Source: Tillus elongatus
Taxonomy: Eukaryota > Arthropoda > Insecta > Coleoptera > Cleridae
Reading direction: 5' to 3'
Assembly: GCA_964006375.1 (NCBI GenBank)
Contig: OZ023265.1
Span: 111,555,084 to 111,619,083 of the forward strand
Length of the DNA: 64,000 nt
Positions within the stretch are counted from its first letter, which is position 1. Every line of letters starts with the position of its first letter. Shown one piece after another: positions 49,360-61,800 of this stretch. Under the pieces are notes generated by a model. The model did no database searches. It saw only the letters and a list, made by a program, of their open reading frames with translations, and was not told the origin of the DNA. The translations under genes were made by a program, and so were the position numbers.

Positions 49360-51142
49360 GTATAAGTTAGGGGTACCATATGGTACACTTTTGAAATCAG
49401 AAAAAATATTTCAAAAATTTAATAATATACAGGGTATCCTATTTAAAAATATTATTGTTTTGTATCATCTAAAATATACAGGTCGCTGTTGTACTTTCGA
49501 TAGAATTTAAACAAAATTCAGTCATAACCACACACCTTTCTTTGACTTTTTTTCTATAGGCAATAACGATGATAAGGAGTGGGTACATATTGGGTACATA
49601 TTGACAATTATTCAAGAAATTGGAGTTCTATTAGTGCTTTTGAGATACAGGGTAAACCAGTTGGAAATTGGGAAGACTGGCAACGTAACTCTTTATTTTT
49701 AACTTTAACTGTTAACGGAGAAGAGCCTATAAACCTGGTTTAAATGTAATTTATTAAGTGAATTTAGTCATCATTTTAAACGATTTTGTTAGGCAGGTAA
49801 TTTTAGATTTTATCGCATCAATGAATTCTATGAAGCTCTTTAAGCTCCAGCATATTACCTTTCGAATTTACTAAATCAATAATTGTAAGGTTATTATCAG
49901 TTGCTACTTTAAAACCTTTCCTTTCTTATTTTGTTTGATAAAACAAAGGTATAAATTATGAGCTTTAAGTTTAGTTTGTATTATCTTAATAAACCACTGT
50001 AATTCTTATTGTGATGAGGCTGCGTCCTTTATAACCATTTATGGGCTACGATATTTTTTGTAGCTAAACCAGTATTGTTTGATTATCTATAGCATAATTG
50101 TGGTAAAATAATTTAAGATTGGAATTTTTACATGGGCTTCGCCCAACCACAATTTGACTGGTTTGGGACCGGACAACTTTATTCGGAAATATATCAATTT
50201 CACTTTACTTAGTGTAGCATTGGCTTGAAACCCAGAAAGTGTAGGATAAAGTGCAGCTTACTTTCGTTATGCCTTACTAGACATAATCACTTGATTTATT
50301 TGGATATGTAAGTCATTGATCTTGCTATTTCACCTGTTTTAAAGAATTATTAAATTGAAAAGTTTTGGAAGGTTATGTTTTATATTACTTCTTTGGTCAG
50401 TGTGTCGTCATACCTCATATTTGGCACTTATAACTTTGCATTTGAATTCAAAAGGGAGATTAATAAGTTGGAGCATATTATTAGGTAATTTAAAGGTCCA
50501 ATTAGAAGTAGTGCTCCAAACGGTAGCCCAGTGTCCTAAATTATCTGGCGCCCCTGGTATAATTCCAGTGTGTAGGCTACACTTAACGTATTGTTGTGAA
50601 TTTTAGGAAACGCACCCATGGTAGCAAAACCGGTTGCTCAAGCTTGTTGGGTAAGTTAGATAGTCTCTTGCAATTTCTGAATGGTTCTCCAAATGTTATG
50701 TACTCTGTCTGTTGGAGACTATGATTGATTTGACGTTAGGTTGGTCATACTAGGTGGACACTTCTTTGTGACCCTTATCCTACTTCAGGGCTTGTTTTAG
50801 AAACCCCTTGAGGGGGTTATAGCGGTCACTATGAGTTAATACTAAAAAAAAATCTCTAGCTTCGTTGTCCCAGTTCTGAGAATCAAGTTGTTACATACAA
50901 AATTGACATTTTTCTTTGACAAAATTCATTTCAGTTGAATAATTTTAATAAAAATTTCCCCGGAATTAGATTTAGCACAATCTACGTAATTCAAGATGGA
51001 TAAGTTACATTATATTGTCGTTATTTATGCTTCTAATCAACATGATGTCACAAAATTTAATTGACATATTAAATTTACAATCTTTTTTTGATTGTTTGGA
51101 ATGAATTGTTTATAAAAACCAGCTACTTAAATTTAACATGTG
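49360..51142. other. Unassigned intergenic sequence left of the LTR element
   Basis: No gene or named repeat is evident. Mariner-like terminus motifs (TATACAGGGTATCC near 49,429 and ATACAGGGTAAACC near 49,651) occur but I could not pair them into an element. Confidence 0.35.
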
Positions 51143-51146
51143 CGTA
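51143..51146. other. CGTA target-site duplication, left copy
   Basis: CGTA directly precedes the 5' LTR and recurs at 58,983-58,986 after the 3' LTR. It fits the YRYR target preference known for errantiviruses. Confidence 0.85.
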
Positions 51147-51372
51147 AGTTATATTATATTATAACGCAGTGTCATCACATTGTAAGGCACACGTGTTGTT
51201 TATTCCATCTAGGATTCTTAGTATTGTAAGATAACATTTATAGTAGAGGGAATTATTATGCATTAAAATAATTAGATTTTAGTTTAGTTTATAGTCAGCT
51301 TCTGTTGTGTAAACTCCTGCTTCAGATTAATAAAGTTTTTTAAAAGAAGTTCTCTGAACTTAAGTACATTTG
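51147..51372 (+). repeat. 5' LTR of the errantivirus-like element
   Basis: The 226-bp LTR begins AGTTATATTA, the AGTTA start usual in gypsy/errantivirus LTRs. It is identical to the 3' LTR except for T at 51,328 versus C at 58,937. AATAAA at 51,329-51,334 is a likely polyadenylation signal near the 3' end. One difference in 226 positions implies a recent insertion. Confidence 0.95.
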
Positions 51373-51383
51373 TGGCGCAGTCG
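51373..51383 (+). promoter_or_regulatory. Primer binding site, tRNA-Ser type
   Basis: TGGCGCAGTCG directly follows the LTR and is complementary to the 3' end of tRNA-Ser including CCA. Several errantiviruses prime reverse transcription with tRNA-Ser. Confidence 0.85.
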
Positions 51384-51515
51384 TTAGTATTTTTGGAAAC
51401 GGGCTTAGAACAAAAATCGTCGCGGTCCGGTCTGTTTTAACAGTTTATTTCAATAAAAAAAGAACCTTTATAAGTTCGAGAACGTCCTATTAACGGTTAT
51501 CTGAAGCAGTTTCTT

Positions 51516-51655
51516 AGGGATCCAGACAAAAATCGCTGGTTCCTTTAGAACAATATTTAGGAAGATCTGGGAGTCCGGACAAGCATCGCTGGTTCCTGTA
51601 GATCAAAATAGATTTAAGAAGACCTGGGATTCCGGACAAGCATCGCTGGTTCCTC
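51516..51655 (+). repeat. Three tandem leader repeats of ~55 bp
   Basis: ATCGCTGGTTCCT occurs at 51,532, 51,585 and 51,642, each preceded by a GGA(T/G)(T/C)CCGGACAAGC-like block (CCAGACAAAA in the first). They lie between the primer site and gag. Related elements keep packaging or insulator sequences here; function is unknown in this case. Confidence 0.8.
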
Positions 51656-51665
51656 AAGGCACTAA

Positions 51666-51694
51666 ATGAAGCTTTTAACAATATTAATGTAAGT
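51666..51694 (+). promoter_or_regulatory. Leader ATG mini-ORF and putative splice donor
   Basis: An ATG at 51,666 opens an 8-codon frame, hydrophobic after its Lys, that ends in TAA at 51,690 in unspliced RNA. GTAAGT at 51,689-51,694, a consensus 5' splice site, overlaps that stop. Splicing from here to the acceptor at 56,987 would remove the stop and keep the frame into the Env region. See the finding on Env expression. In genomic RNA the mini-ORF would act only as a short upstream ORF before gag. Confidence 0.55.
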
Positions 51695-51842
51695 AGTGTT
51701 TTCCTTTATATTCATTAAATCCTGTCTTATTCGTATAATTGCAGTTTTCTGTTTTATTAAAATTTAAAGAAATATAATATAATAAAATAAATATTTGTAG
51801 CATAACACGTATTTAATATATTTATATAGTTAGGAAAATTTT

Positions 51843-53224
51843 ATGTCTGAACTTGATATAGCAAGTTTAATTGAAAAGGTAAATAAATTAAGATTAAATA
51901 TGCCTAACACACAAGGTGCTTCTGCTACATTTGTAAATAACACAACATACATGCAGTTATTAAGGTGTCATGCAGACAGTATTCCTGTTTTTGATGGTAA
52001 TACTAGACAGTTAAATAGATTTTTACATTCTTGCGAAGCATTTTTAAGAAATTTCCAAAATACTCTGGAAGCTGATCATCCTATAAATAGTTGTCTGTTT
52101 AATATAATTTTGTCGAAGTTAAAAGGTAGAGCAGCAGATCTCATTTATCCAAGACTAGAGCTTAATTCTTGGTTTGCAATCAAAGATGCATTAACTTTAA
52201 GTTTCTCTGACCAAAGAAGTATAGATTGTCTGATACAAGATCTCATTTCAATAAAACCTTTAAAAAATGAATCACCTACTCAATTTGGCATGAGAATTCA
52301 AGATTCGCGAAGTCTATTATTTTCTAAATTAAATATGTCGATAGATGACGAAAACGAAATCAGAATAAAAATTGAACATTATAATGATTTCGCTTTAAAA
52401 ACATTTATCAGTGGTTTACCATATGAACTACAATTAGTGGTTAGATTAAGATATCCCAGTAGTTTAGAGAGAGCTATGTCTATAGTGATCGAAGAAGAAA
52501 ACTTTAAGAATTTCTCTAGACAAAATTCTAGTGCTTTTTACAAACAGCAACAACCACATAAAAGTACTGCTTTTAGTTCTGTACAGGCTAATGTAGGAAC
52601 GCCTCAGCAATTTAATAGATTTGCAAATTCGAATCACCCTATAGGTAGTTTTCTAGCGAATAATTTATATAACCCGGCAAAGCCATTTAATAGTTTTCTG
52701 GAAGTAATCAAGTAAGACAAAATTACCAGCCTAAGCCATTTAATGCATTTGAAAATAGATCGAATAATTTACGGCATAATTATACACCACAAAATTATCA
52801 TCAACAAAAATTCATTCCTAGAAATAACGCCAATTCAAACAGATATCCACAGCAGATGGATACGTCATCAAGTAACTCGAGAAATATTACGCAATTTGTA
52901 CCGAGTTCAAGACCAACGTTCACTCATCAGGAACTATTTGCACAGCAAGTGGAAGATGAACCCAGTAACTTATCTCCATATGTGTATGAAAATGAAAACG
53001 ATACCATGCACCTACATAACGTTCCAGATGCTTATAGTAACACGTTTGTAGATAATTTAGGCCTAGAAAATAATGTAAATGAATATGCCGATATAAGTCA
53101 TGATGATAATTATGCAGAATATTCACAGAGAGGTATTAATCATTTCTTTCAGGGCGAATTTCAAGACCCAGAGAACGAAAATATAAATTTTTCACAGGTA
53201 CCACCAACCAACAGTGTAACATAA
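51843..53224 (+). pseudogene. gag: gag of the errantivirus-like element, one frameshift
   Basis: The frame opens at ATG 51,843, about 460 bases after the primer site. The first 285 or so codons encode a capsid-like domain of gypsy/errantivirus Gag (LRCHADSIPVFDGNTRQLNRF and then SPTQFGMRIQDSRSLLFSKLN). Near the T-run at 52,694-52,697 the frame shifts by -1: the original frame stops at 52,713-52,715, while the Gln/Asn-rich continuation (QNYQPKPFNAFENRSNN onward) is open in the next frame to TAA 53,222-53,224. The simplest cause is loss of one base in that run, which would truncate Gag; a sequencing error cannot be excluded. No CCHC knuckle is visible, as in many errantiviruses. The last 85 bases overlap pol. 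Confidence 0.85.
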
Positions 53225-56200
53225 TACAACTAAATAATATAAGGACAGATCTCCCCTATGTGTATATATCTTATTTAAATGCTTACTTTCTTTTAGATAC
53301 AGGTAGTTCTAAAAGTCTTATAGATCCAATGTTAGCTCATAAGTATTATGGGAGATATATAAAAAAAGAAATGTTTAACATACAAACAGCTCACGCAATG
53401 ACGTGTCATGATGAAGTAGCTGTTATTCCAACCTTTAATTTATTTAATAATAAAGGTATGCACAAATTTTATATATTTAGATTCTCAGAAAAATTCGATG
53501 GTCTCATTGGTGCCGACATATTAAATAAATTAGGCGCAAACATTGATTTACAAAATTGTAAATTAACTACTAAAGACATCGAAATTCCAATAACATATGA
53601 AAGTTCATTAAATTTGGTTGAAAACAATAATCACTCCTACAGATTCCAAAACTTTAGTATAACGATCGAACCTAGAATGCAAAAAGTAGTTAGGATTCCT
53701 GTAAAGCAAAATCAGGGACTCGGAATTCTAAATCACGAAATTTTTGGTGATGGCACAGAAATGCCATTAGCACTTGTAAACGTTAAAAATTATTTGGCTG
53801 TAACCACAATCACAAACTCTAAAGATAATCCTGTTAAAGTAACATTTCATGAACCATTAGACATAGAGCCGATTAATTGTCTTGACATGAATTTTTATGA
53901 AAAAATGGAAGTTGACGATATTATGTCTGAAGAACAAGATAATCTTTTAAAAAATAATTTAAAAAATATAAGATTAGATCATTGTAACATAGAAGAGAAA
54001 AATGCTATTAGAAAGTTATGTTACGAGTTTAGGGACATCTTTCATTGTGAACAAATCCCATTAACATTTACTAATCAAATTAGACATAAAATAAATTTAA
54101 AAGATGATACACCTATATTTACTAAAACTTATCGATATCCAGAAATTCATAGAAATGAAGTTAGACAACAAATTTCAAAAATGTTAGATCAAGGAATTAT
54201 TCAAAACTCGACATCCCCTTGGTCAAGTCCCATCTGGATCGTACCAAAGAAACTCGATTCCTCTGGTAAAAAGAAGTGGCGTATTGTGATAGATTATCGC
54301 AAATTAAATGAGCGAACTATTGACGACAGATATCCCTTACCTAATATTACAGAAATTTTAGACAAATTGGGCAAAAGCCAATATTTTACAACCCTAGATC
54401 TAGCAAGGGGTTATTATCAAATAGAAATGCACCCAGATGACATTCCAAAAACTGCGTTTCAAACTGAGCAAGGTCATTATGAATTTAAGAGGATGCCGAT
54501 GGGCTTGAAGAGTTCTCCTTCCACATTTCAACGCGTAGTCGATAATATACTGAGAGGTTTACAAAATGAGATATGTCTGGTATACTTAGACGATATCGTA
54601 ATATTTAGCACGTCTTTACAAGAACATCTCGATAGGTTAAGGAAAGTTTTTATACGGTTACGGGAGGCAAATTTTAAATTACAGCTAGATAAGTCTGAAT
54701 TTCTTAGGAAAGAGGTTCAATATCTTGGACACATAGTCACCCCATCCGGAGTCAAGCCGAATCCTGACAAAATATCAGCAATAAAGAGTTTTCCCTTACC
54801 AAAAACCCGAAAAGACATTAAATCGTTCCTAGGTTTAGTAGGATATTATAGGCGATTTATAAAGGACTTTGCAAAAATAACAAAGCCAATGACGGTTTGC
54901 TTAAAGAAAGACATGCAAATTAAACATACAGCAGAATTCATACAAGCTTTCGAACATTGTAAAAATTTACTTATCAATTCCCCTATACTTCAATATCCCG
55001 ATTTTAATCAACCTTTTGTGCTTACAACAGATGCAAGTAATTACGCTCTAGGCGCAGTTTTATCTCAAGGAAATATCCCTAATGACAAACCTGTAGCTTT
55101 TGCTAGTAGAACCCTGAACGACAGTGAAACTAGATATTCTGTCATAGAAAAAGAACTGTTAGCCATTGTATGGGCATGTAAATATTTTCGACCGTATCTA
55201 TATGGTAGAAAGTTTAAAATTTATACCGATCATAGACCCCTTGTTTGGATCTTTAGTTTAAAAGAACCTAATAGTAAACTTTTACGGTGGCGTTTGAAGT
55301 TGGAAGAATATGATTATGACATCATATATAAAAAGGGTTCTCAAAATAAAAACGCAGACGCATTATCAAGAATAAATTTAAATCCAATCGAAACTGAGAG
55401 TCTAATAAATAATCCTGTTGACATTAATCAAGATCTTTTAGAGTTTTTCCCAGAATTAGTAGAAAATACTGCTAATTTTAACGAACCTCAACCCTCAACT
55501 TCTTATGCACATAACGATAACAATATTGAAGGGATGCGACAAAGTTCACCAAAAATAATTATTCAAGGTGATGTTCAAGTAAGACCACCTCATGATCAAA
55601 ACGAAAGTAATACTATTTCTACACCTCATTCAAGTAGCAATCAAACACTCAATAATGGTATTCCTATACTGGATGATATTGTCAATAATAAAAGAAATCA
55701 AATTTTAATAGCAAAAAATCCTCACAATTTACTTGACGTCAGTCAAACTAGGTTAGATAACTTAACTATAACAAACGTAAAAATTCCTAAATCCAACGCA
55801 AAATTAATAATAGAATTTTTGAAAAAATATACTGGTTCTAATAAAACCTATCATTTGTATTTTTATGACCAAACAATGTATTCGGAATTTAATAAAGTGT
55901 ACATGAAACATTTTCAACCCTCTAGTCTCAAGCTAGTTAAATGTACAAAATTAATTAATACCGTTATCGATAAAGACGAAAGGACCTTAATAATAAAATA
56001 CCAGCATGAAGGAAAATGTAACCATAGAGGTATAACTGAAACGTTAGAGCGACTAAAATGTAATTATTATTGGCCTTCAATAATTACAGATGTTACAAAT
56101 TATATAAACAATTGTGAAATTTGTCAAAGGACCAAATATAGTAGGAAAAAACCATATGTCCCAATTCTTTTAGCAGAAACGGTAGGTAAGCCATTTGACT

Positions 56201-58698
56201 TATTACACGTCGATGTTTTCAAATTTGACGGTCAAGATTTTGTCACAATCTTAGATGCTTTTTCCAAATTAGGTCAAGCTTTTCCAATTCATGGTAAAAC
56301 CGGCATAGAAGCATCTAACGCATTAATTCATTATTTTTCATTTTATGGGTTACCCCAACGCATAACTATGGACAATGGTCCTGAACTAAAAAATCTGACA
56401 GTACAAGAATTACTTAAATCGCACAAAATAAAAGCACATTTTACCACACCGTTACATCATGAATCTAATGCACCGGTAGAAAGATTTCACTCCACATTGA
56501 TCGAACATTTGAGAATATTACGAGAAAAATATAAAAACGAAAATGTAAAAACTTTAATGATGTATGCAGTAATAGCTTACAATAACACTATACATTCCGC
56601 TACAAAATTTACACCATTAGAATTGACTCTAGGTCATACAGATTCCCGTGATCCTTCCGAATTAATTGATTCGAGTTTTTATGCAGATTATGTTATAAAC
56701 CATAGGGATAAATTGAAAAAATTATATGAAAACATTTCGGAAATTTTGGAAGATGGTAAGAAAAAAGTAGTTGAAAAACGAAACCGTTTAGGTCCAGAAC
56801 AATATCAATTTAAATTAGGTCAAACCGTTTATAAGACAAATATTAAAAGAAATAAAAAATTAAATAAGTTTACAGGTCCCTTTGAAATCACGGAAATGTT
56901 AGAACAGAACCGAGTAGAAATAAAAAATAAGTCCACTAATAAAGAGGAAATAATTCACTTAAAGGAACTAAAAATTTGTTGTTACAGAATCGTCTCCACA
57001 GCTGGAGCAGAACTAGCCGTATTCCATGACCTTTCAAATAATCCTGGCTTATTACCCCTAAAATTAGGTAACGCCCAAAACATAGTAGATTTATGGTCAT
57101 TTGTACAAGTATATGACATTACACCCATTGTCAATCAATTTTATACAATACAACAAAAATTTAATAGATTAAGATTGCATTTTAAAAATTTTACAGAATA
57201 TAAGAGAGAATTTCACAACTCGTATAACATAGCTTTAGTTTTAGAAAATAAAATAATTTTGCAAATAAATCAAGTCAATCCAACTATAACTAAAAGACCA
57301 AAACGTGGTTTATTAAATCCTTTGGGATCTTTTATTAAGATTTTCACCGGAAACCTCGATCAGGCAGATGCCGAAAGGTATGACAACGCAATTGGAATTT
57401 TATCGGAAAATCAAAGAAAATTAAAAACATTGGTAAATGAACAAATAACCCTGTTACAAAAGTCGATGGAAAGTTTTAAAAATATTACTTTAACTTTGCA
57501 GCATAATGAAATTGTACTTGAGTCTCGGTTGCAACAAGTTGAACAGGTGATAAAAAGAATTAATTTACAGAGCATAGAAAATTTTAGTTATTTTCTTATT
57601 CAGATGACAATATCACAAATTTCTACCATGTATCAGATTATCTATGATATATTAGAGAAAATACAGTTAGCAATAACATTTTCTAAAATAAGTACTCTTC
57701 ATAATTCTATAGTTGAGCCGAATGAGTTGTTACAAGAAATTAAATTAATCAGCAATTATTTGGATGCAAGTAAAAACAAATTACCTTTTGAGCCGGTATT
57801 AGAAAATATTCTGCTTTTGGAAAGGATAATTGAAATTAAAAGTTACAGTAAAGGAAATCAAATAATATTCATAATAGAAATTCCTATTTGTGAAATAGAA
57901 GGCTACAATTATTATCATTTATATCCACTACCTACTCCAAACCTTAATTCATTTAGAGCCATTATACCCCACTCGAAATACCTGCTCCTTAATGAACACT
58001 ATTACATATATACGGAAGAAAAGTGCCGAGAAATATCCAATGAAGAATTTATTTGTCACGAATCCAACTCAGCTGGTATTCAAGAGGATCCACCCTGTGA
58101 AGTCAAGATGCTGAAATTCATGAAAAACGTAACCAATTGTCATCAAATTCCAGTGGAAGTAGTCAACGCCAAGGCCCAAAGCTTAGAGAAAAACCAATGG
58201 ATGATATTAGCACCAATATCTACAGTAGCTGTCCGAAAATGTGGCAACGACCGAGACAACGTACCCCTCAAAGGAACATATGTTTTAGAAGTGAAACCAC
58301 AGTGTGAAGTGCAAATTGAAGACATTCACATTCAAAGTCATCAAAGACTTGAAACAAAATATAAACACATTGAACTTCCCAATTTTAAAACTGATAGTGA
58401 AAGTGACGAAACCTATAATCCACAATATAAAGTAAACTTTCAATCTCTAAGGTTAAATTCCATTAAGTTAGATGAAATAAATAATATACAAAAAGCTCTT
58501 ATAGAACAGAAAGAAAAAATTAGTAATATATCAGATAATGTTCCAATACATTTTTATAAAGTTAGTTTTTGGACTATATTAATTTACATTGTTATTATAT
58601 TTGTCGTTTGCTGTATTATTTATAAATGTATTATTAAGAAAAGGAAATTAACCAAATCAAATAATTCCGAGGATATCAATCAAGATATAATAATTTAA
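53140..58698 (+). CDS. pol-env: Errantivirus-like Pol (protease, RT, RNase H, integrase) continuous with Env
   Basis: The frame is open from 53,140 (just after a stop at 53,137) to TAA 58,698. Residues are counted from the GTG at 53,260, giving 1,812. Protease: LLDTGSS (Asp 13) and GLIGADIL (81-88). RT: WRIVIDYRKLN, FTTLDLARGYYQI and YLDD at 442-445. RNase H: TTDAS (Asp 591), EKELLAIVW and TDHRPLVW. Integrase: zinc finger H916, H922, C952, C955, then D985, D1038 and E1074, an exact D-D-35-E. With no stop, the frame runs into Env from about 1,243: an RPKR furin-type site (1,346-1,349), a GLLNPLGS start of the fusion subunit as in baculovirus-F-like errantivirus Env, and a membrane anchor (about 1,770-1,792) with a basic, 20-residue tail. 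All catalytic residues named are present, so Pol looks intact. Pol needs the frameshift at 53,185; Env probably needs splicing. Confidence 0.92.
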   Translation, partial: SFLSGRISRPRERKYKFFTGTTNQQCNIIQLNNIRTDLPYVYISYLNAYFLLDTGSSKSLIDPMLAHKYYGRYIKKEMFNIQTAHAMTCHDEVAVIPTFNLFNNKGMHKFYIFRFSEKFDGLIGADILNKLGANIDLQNCKLTTKDIEIPITYESSLNLVENNNHSYRFQNFSITIEPRMQKVVRIPVKQNQGLGILNHEIFGDGTEMPLALVNVKNYLAVTTITNSKDNPVKVTFHEPLDIEPINCLDMNFYEKMEVDDIMSEEQDNLLKNNLKNIRLDHCNIEEKNAIRKLCYEFRDIFHCEQIPLTFTNQIRHKINLKDDTPIFTKTYRYPEIHRNEVRQQISKMLDQGIIQNSTSPWSSPIWIVPKKLDSSGKKKWRIVIDYRKLNERTIDDRYPLPNITEILDKLGKSQYFTTLDLARGYYQIEMHPDDIPKTAFQTEQGHYEFKRMPMGLKSSPSTFQRVVDNILRGLQNEICLVYLDDIVIFSTSLQEHLDRLRKVFIRLREANFKLQLDKSEFLRKEVQYLGHIVTPSGVKPNPDKISAIKSFPLPKTRKDIKSFLGLVGYYRRFIKDFAKITKPMTVCLKKDMQIKHTAEFIQAFEHCKNLLINSPILQYPDFNQPFVLTTDASNYALGAVLSQGNIPNDKPVAFASRTLNDSETRYSVIEKELLAIVWACKYFRPYLYGRKFKIYTDHRPLVWIFSLKEPNSKLLRWRLKLEEYDYDIIYKKGSQNKNADALSRINLNPIETESLINNPVDINQDLLEFFPELVENTANFNEPQPSTSYAHNDNNIEGMRQSSPKIIIQGDVQVRPPHDQNESNTISTPHSSSNQTLNNGIPILDDIVNNKRNQILIAKNPHNLLDVSQTRLDNLTITNVKIPKSNAKLIIEFLKKYTGSNKTYHLYFYDQTMYSEFNKVYMKHFQPSSLKLVKCTKLINTVIDKDERTLIIKYQHEGKCNHRGITETLERLKCNYYWPSIITDVTNYINNCEICQRTKYSRKKPYVPILLAETVGKPFDLLHVDVFKFDGQDFVTILDAFSKLGQAFPIHGKTGIEASNALIHYFSFYGLPQRITMDNGPELKNLTVQELLKSHKIKAHFTTPLHHESNAPVERFHSTLIEHLRILREKYKNENVKTLMMYAVIAYNNTIHSATKFTPLELTLGHTDSRDPSELIDSSFYADYVINHRDKLKKLYENISEILEDGKKKVVEKRNRLGPEQYQFKLGQTVYKTNIKRNKKLNKFTGPFEITEMLEQNRVEIKNKSTNKEEIIHLKELKICCYRIVSTAGAELAVFHDLSNNPGLLPLKLGNAQNIVDLWSFVQVYDITPIVNQFYTIQQKFNRLRLHFKNFTEYKREFHNSYNIALVLENKIILQINQVNPTITKRPKRGLLNPLGSFIKIFTGNLDQADAERYDNAIGILSENQRKLKTLVNEQITLLQKSMESFKNITLTLQHNEIVLESRLQQVEQVIKRINLQSIENFSYFLIQMTISQISTMYQIIYDILEKIQLAITFSKISTLHNSIVEPNELLQEIKLISNYLDASKNKLPFEPVLENILLLERIIEIKSYSKGNQIIFIIEIPICEIEGYNYYHLYPLPTPNLNSFRAIIPHSKYLLLNEHYYIYTEEKCREISNEEFICHESNSAGIQEDPPCEVKMLKFMKNVTNCHQIPVEVVNAKAQSLEKNQWMILAPISTVAVRKCGNDRDNVPLKGTYVLEVKPQCEVQIEDIHIQSHQRLETKYKHIELPNFKTDSESDETYNPQYKVNFQSLRLNSIKLDEINNIQKALIEQKEKISNISDNVPIHFYKVSFWTILIYIVIIFVVCCIIYKCIIKKRKLTKSNNSEDINQDIII
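53185..53191 (+). promoter_or_regulatory. -1 ribosomal frameshift heptamer, gag to pol
   Basis: A AAT TTT is read in the gag frame (codons at 53,186 and 53,189) inside the 53,140-53,224 overlap, and pol is in the -1 frame relative to gag here. It fits X XXY YYZ exactly. The pol frame then runs open through protease. Confidence 0.8.
56971..56987 (+). promoter_or_regulatory. Putative splice acceptor for env RNA
   Basis: A T-rich stretch TTTGTTGTTACAG ends in AG at 56,986-56,987, at the integrase/Env boundary (residue 1,243). Joining the leader donor at 51,688 to 56,988 stays in the Env frame. Gypsy-type elements are known to make env from a singly spliced RNA. Confidence 0.55.
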
Positions 58699-58744
58699 GT
58701 TCAATTTTTATTATTTTCGCATTTTTTACCCAATGCTCCAATCT

Positions 58745-58755
58745 GACAAGGGAGG
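58745..58755 (+). promoter_or_regulatory. Polypurine tract
   Basis: GACAAGGGAGG ends directly at the 3' LTR, where second-strand synthesis is primed. The 46 bases between the env stop (58,698) and this tract are noncoding. Confidence 0.85.
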
Positions 58756-58981
58756 AGTTATATTATATTATAACGCAGTGTCATCACATTGTAAGGCACA
58801 CGTGTTGTTTATTCCATCTAGGATTCTTAGTATTGTAAGATAACATTTATAGTAGAGGGAATTATTATGCATTAAAATAATTAGATTTTAGTTTAGTTTA
58901 TAGTCAGCTTCTGTTGTGTAAACTCCTGCTTCAGATCAATAAAGTTTTTTAAAAGAAGTTCTCTGAACTTAAGTACATTTG
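58756..58981 (+). repeat. 3' LTR of the errantivirus-like element
   Basis: It matches the 5' LTR with a single substitution (C at 58,937). AATAAA lies at 58,938-58,943. The exact 3' boundary is 58,981 or 58,982, because the base before the target duplication differs from the 5' copy, where it is shared with the primer site. Confidence 0.95.
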
Positions 58982-58982
58982 C

Positions 58983-58986
58983 CGTA
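58983..58986. other. CGTA target-site duplication, right copy
   Basis: Matches CGTA at 51,143-51,146 and completes the boundary of the LTR element. Confidence 0.85.
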
Positions 58987-59480
58987 TGTACAGAGAAAGG
59001 GATATAATTGGAAGGCTATCCGTCACCCATAAACTAAATTTAACATAAATAAGTTTCGAAGTAAATTTCGTTATGTATTGTAATTATATTGGTATCAATA
59101 TAAAAGGTCGTTTGCTGTAATATTTGTTTTCTTTTAATTAATAAAAATACATTCTATGTGGCTTTACAATAATATTTAAATAAAATAAATATTTGGGTAT
59201 AAATTTTTCATGAACAGAGCGCTGTAATTACGTATTCGACTAAATAACAGTAAAGATAGCCATCAAATTGTTTCGTTAAATTTTAACGAATAAATTGGTT
59301 TTCGACGTATTCCAATTTTCATCACATTAATTACTTTCAATAAAAGCCATTTTTATAAATCTATGTTTAATTTTATCAACTGAACTTGTTTCAAAATGTC
59401 CAGCATTACAATTAGCAGTAGATAAATAAACAGATATTTGAAAATACATGTAATATGAAACTATAATGTAAACACATATT
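58987..59480. other. Unassigned intergenic sequence
   Basis: AT-rich sequence without a recognisable gene or repeat. Confidence 0.35.
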
Positions 59481-59486
59481 GCTGTA

Positions 59487-59835
59487 GAACCTCGGTGGTT
59501 CAGAGGTAAGAACGTGTGCCTTTGAACCGAAGGGTACTGGGTTCGATCCCGGCGTACTCCTTTCACTTTTTCAGTACAAACTGTAAAATTAACATCAACC
59601 GAGGTTCTGGCATTGTATTTGAGCAAGTTGAATGTCTGCACGTTCCGCCCTTCGGAGGGGGCGTAAAGCCGTCGGTCCCGTGTCCATGCGATGTTGGGCA
59701 CGTTAAAGATCCCTACCCTCCTTACAGAAAGACAGGGGTTCGGCAAAATTTCCAGGATAGTGAGGTGAAACTGCTCCCTGGCGTCGGTGATTGGCCATAG
59801 TCGCGGAAATAGGCCGACGTTAAAGAAACAAAACA
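59487..59835 (+). repeat. tRNA-derived SINE copy 4 (best preserved)
   Basis: A tRNA-like head (TGGTTCAGAGGTAAGAACG as box A; GGTTCGATCCC at 59,540-59,550 as box B) is followed by a junction (GTACTCCTTTCAC) and the shared body. The body has ACCGAGGTTCTGGCATTGTA, CGCCCTTCGGAGGGGGCG, GGGCACGTTAAAGATCC and GGCCATAGTCGCGGAAATAG. It ends in GTTAAAGAAAC plus a CA-rich tail. Both Pol III boxes look intact. Reading frames across it are shadows. Confidence 0.85.
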
Positions 59836-59839
59836 CACA

Positions 59840-61798
<1,959 letters not shown>

Positions 61799-61800
61799 TA

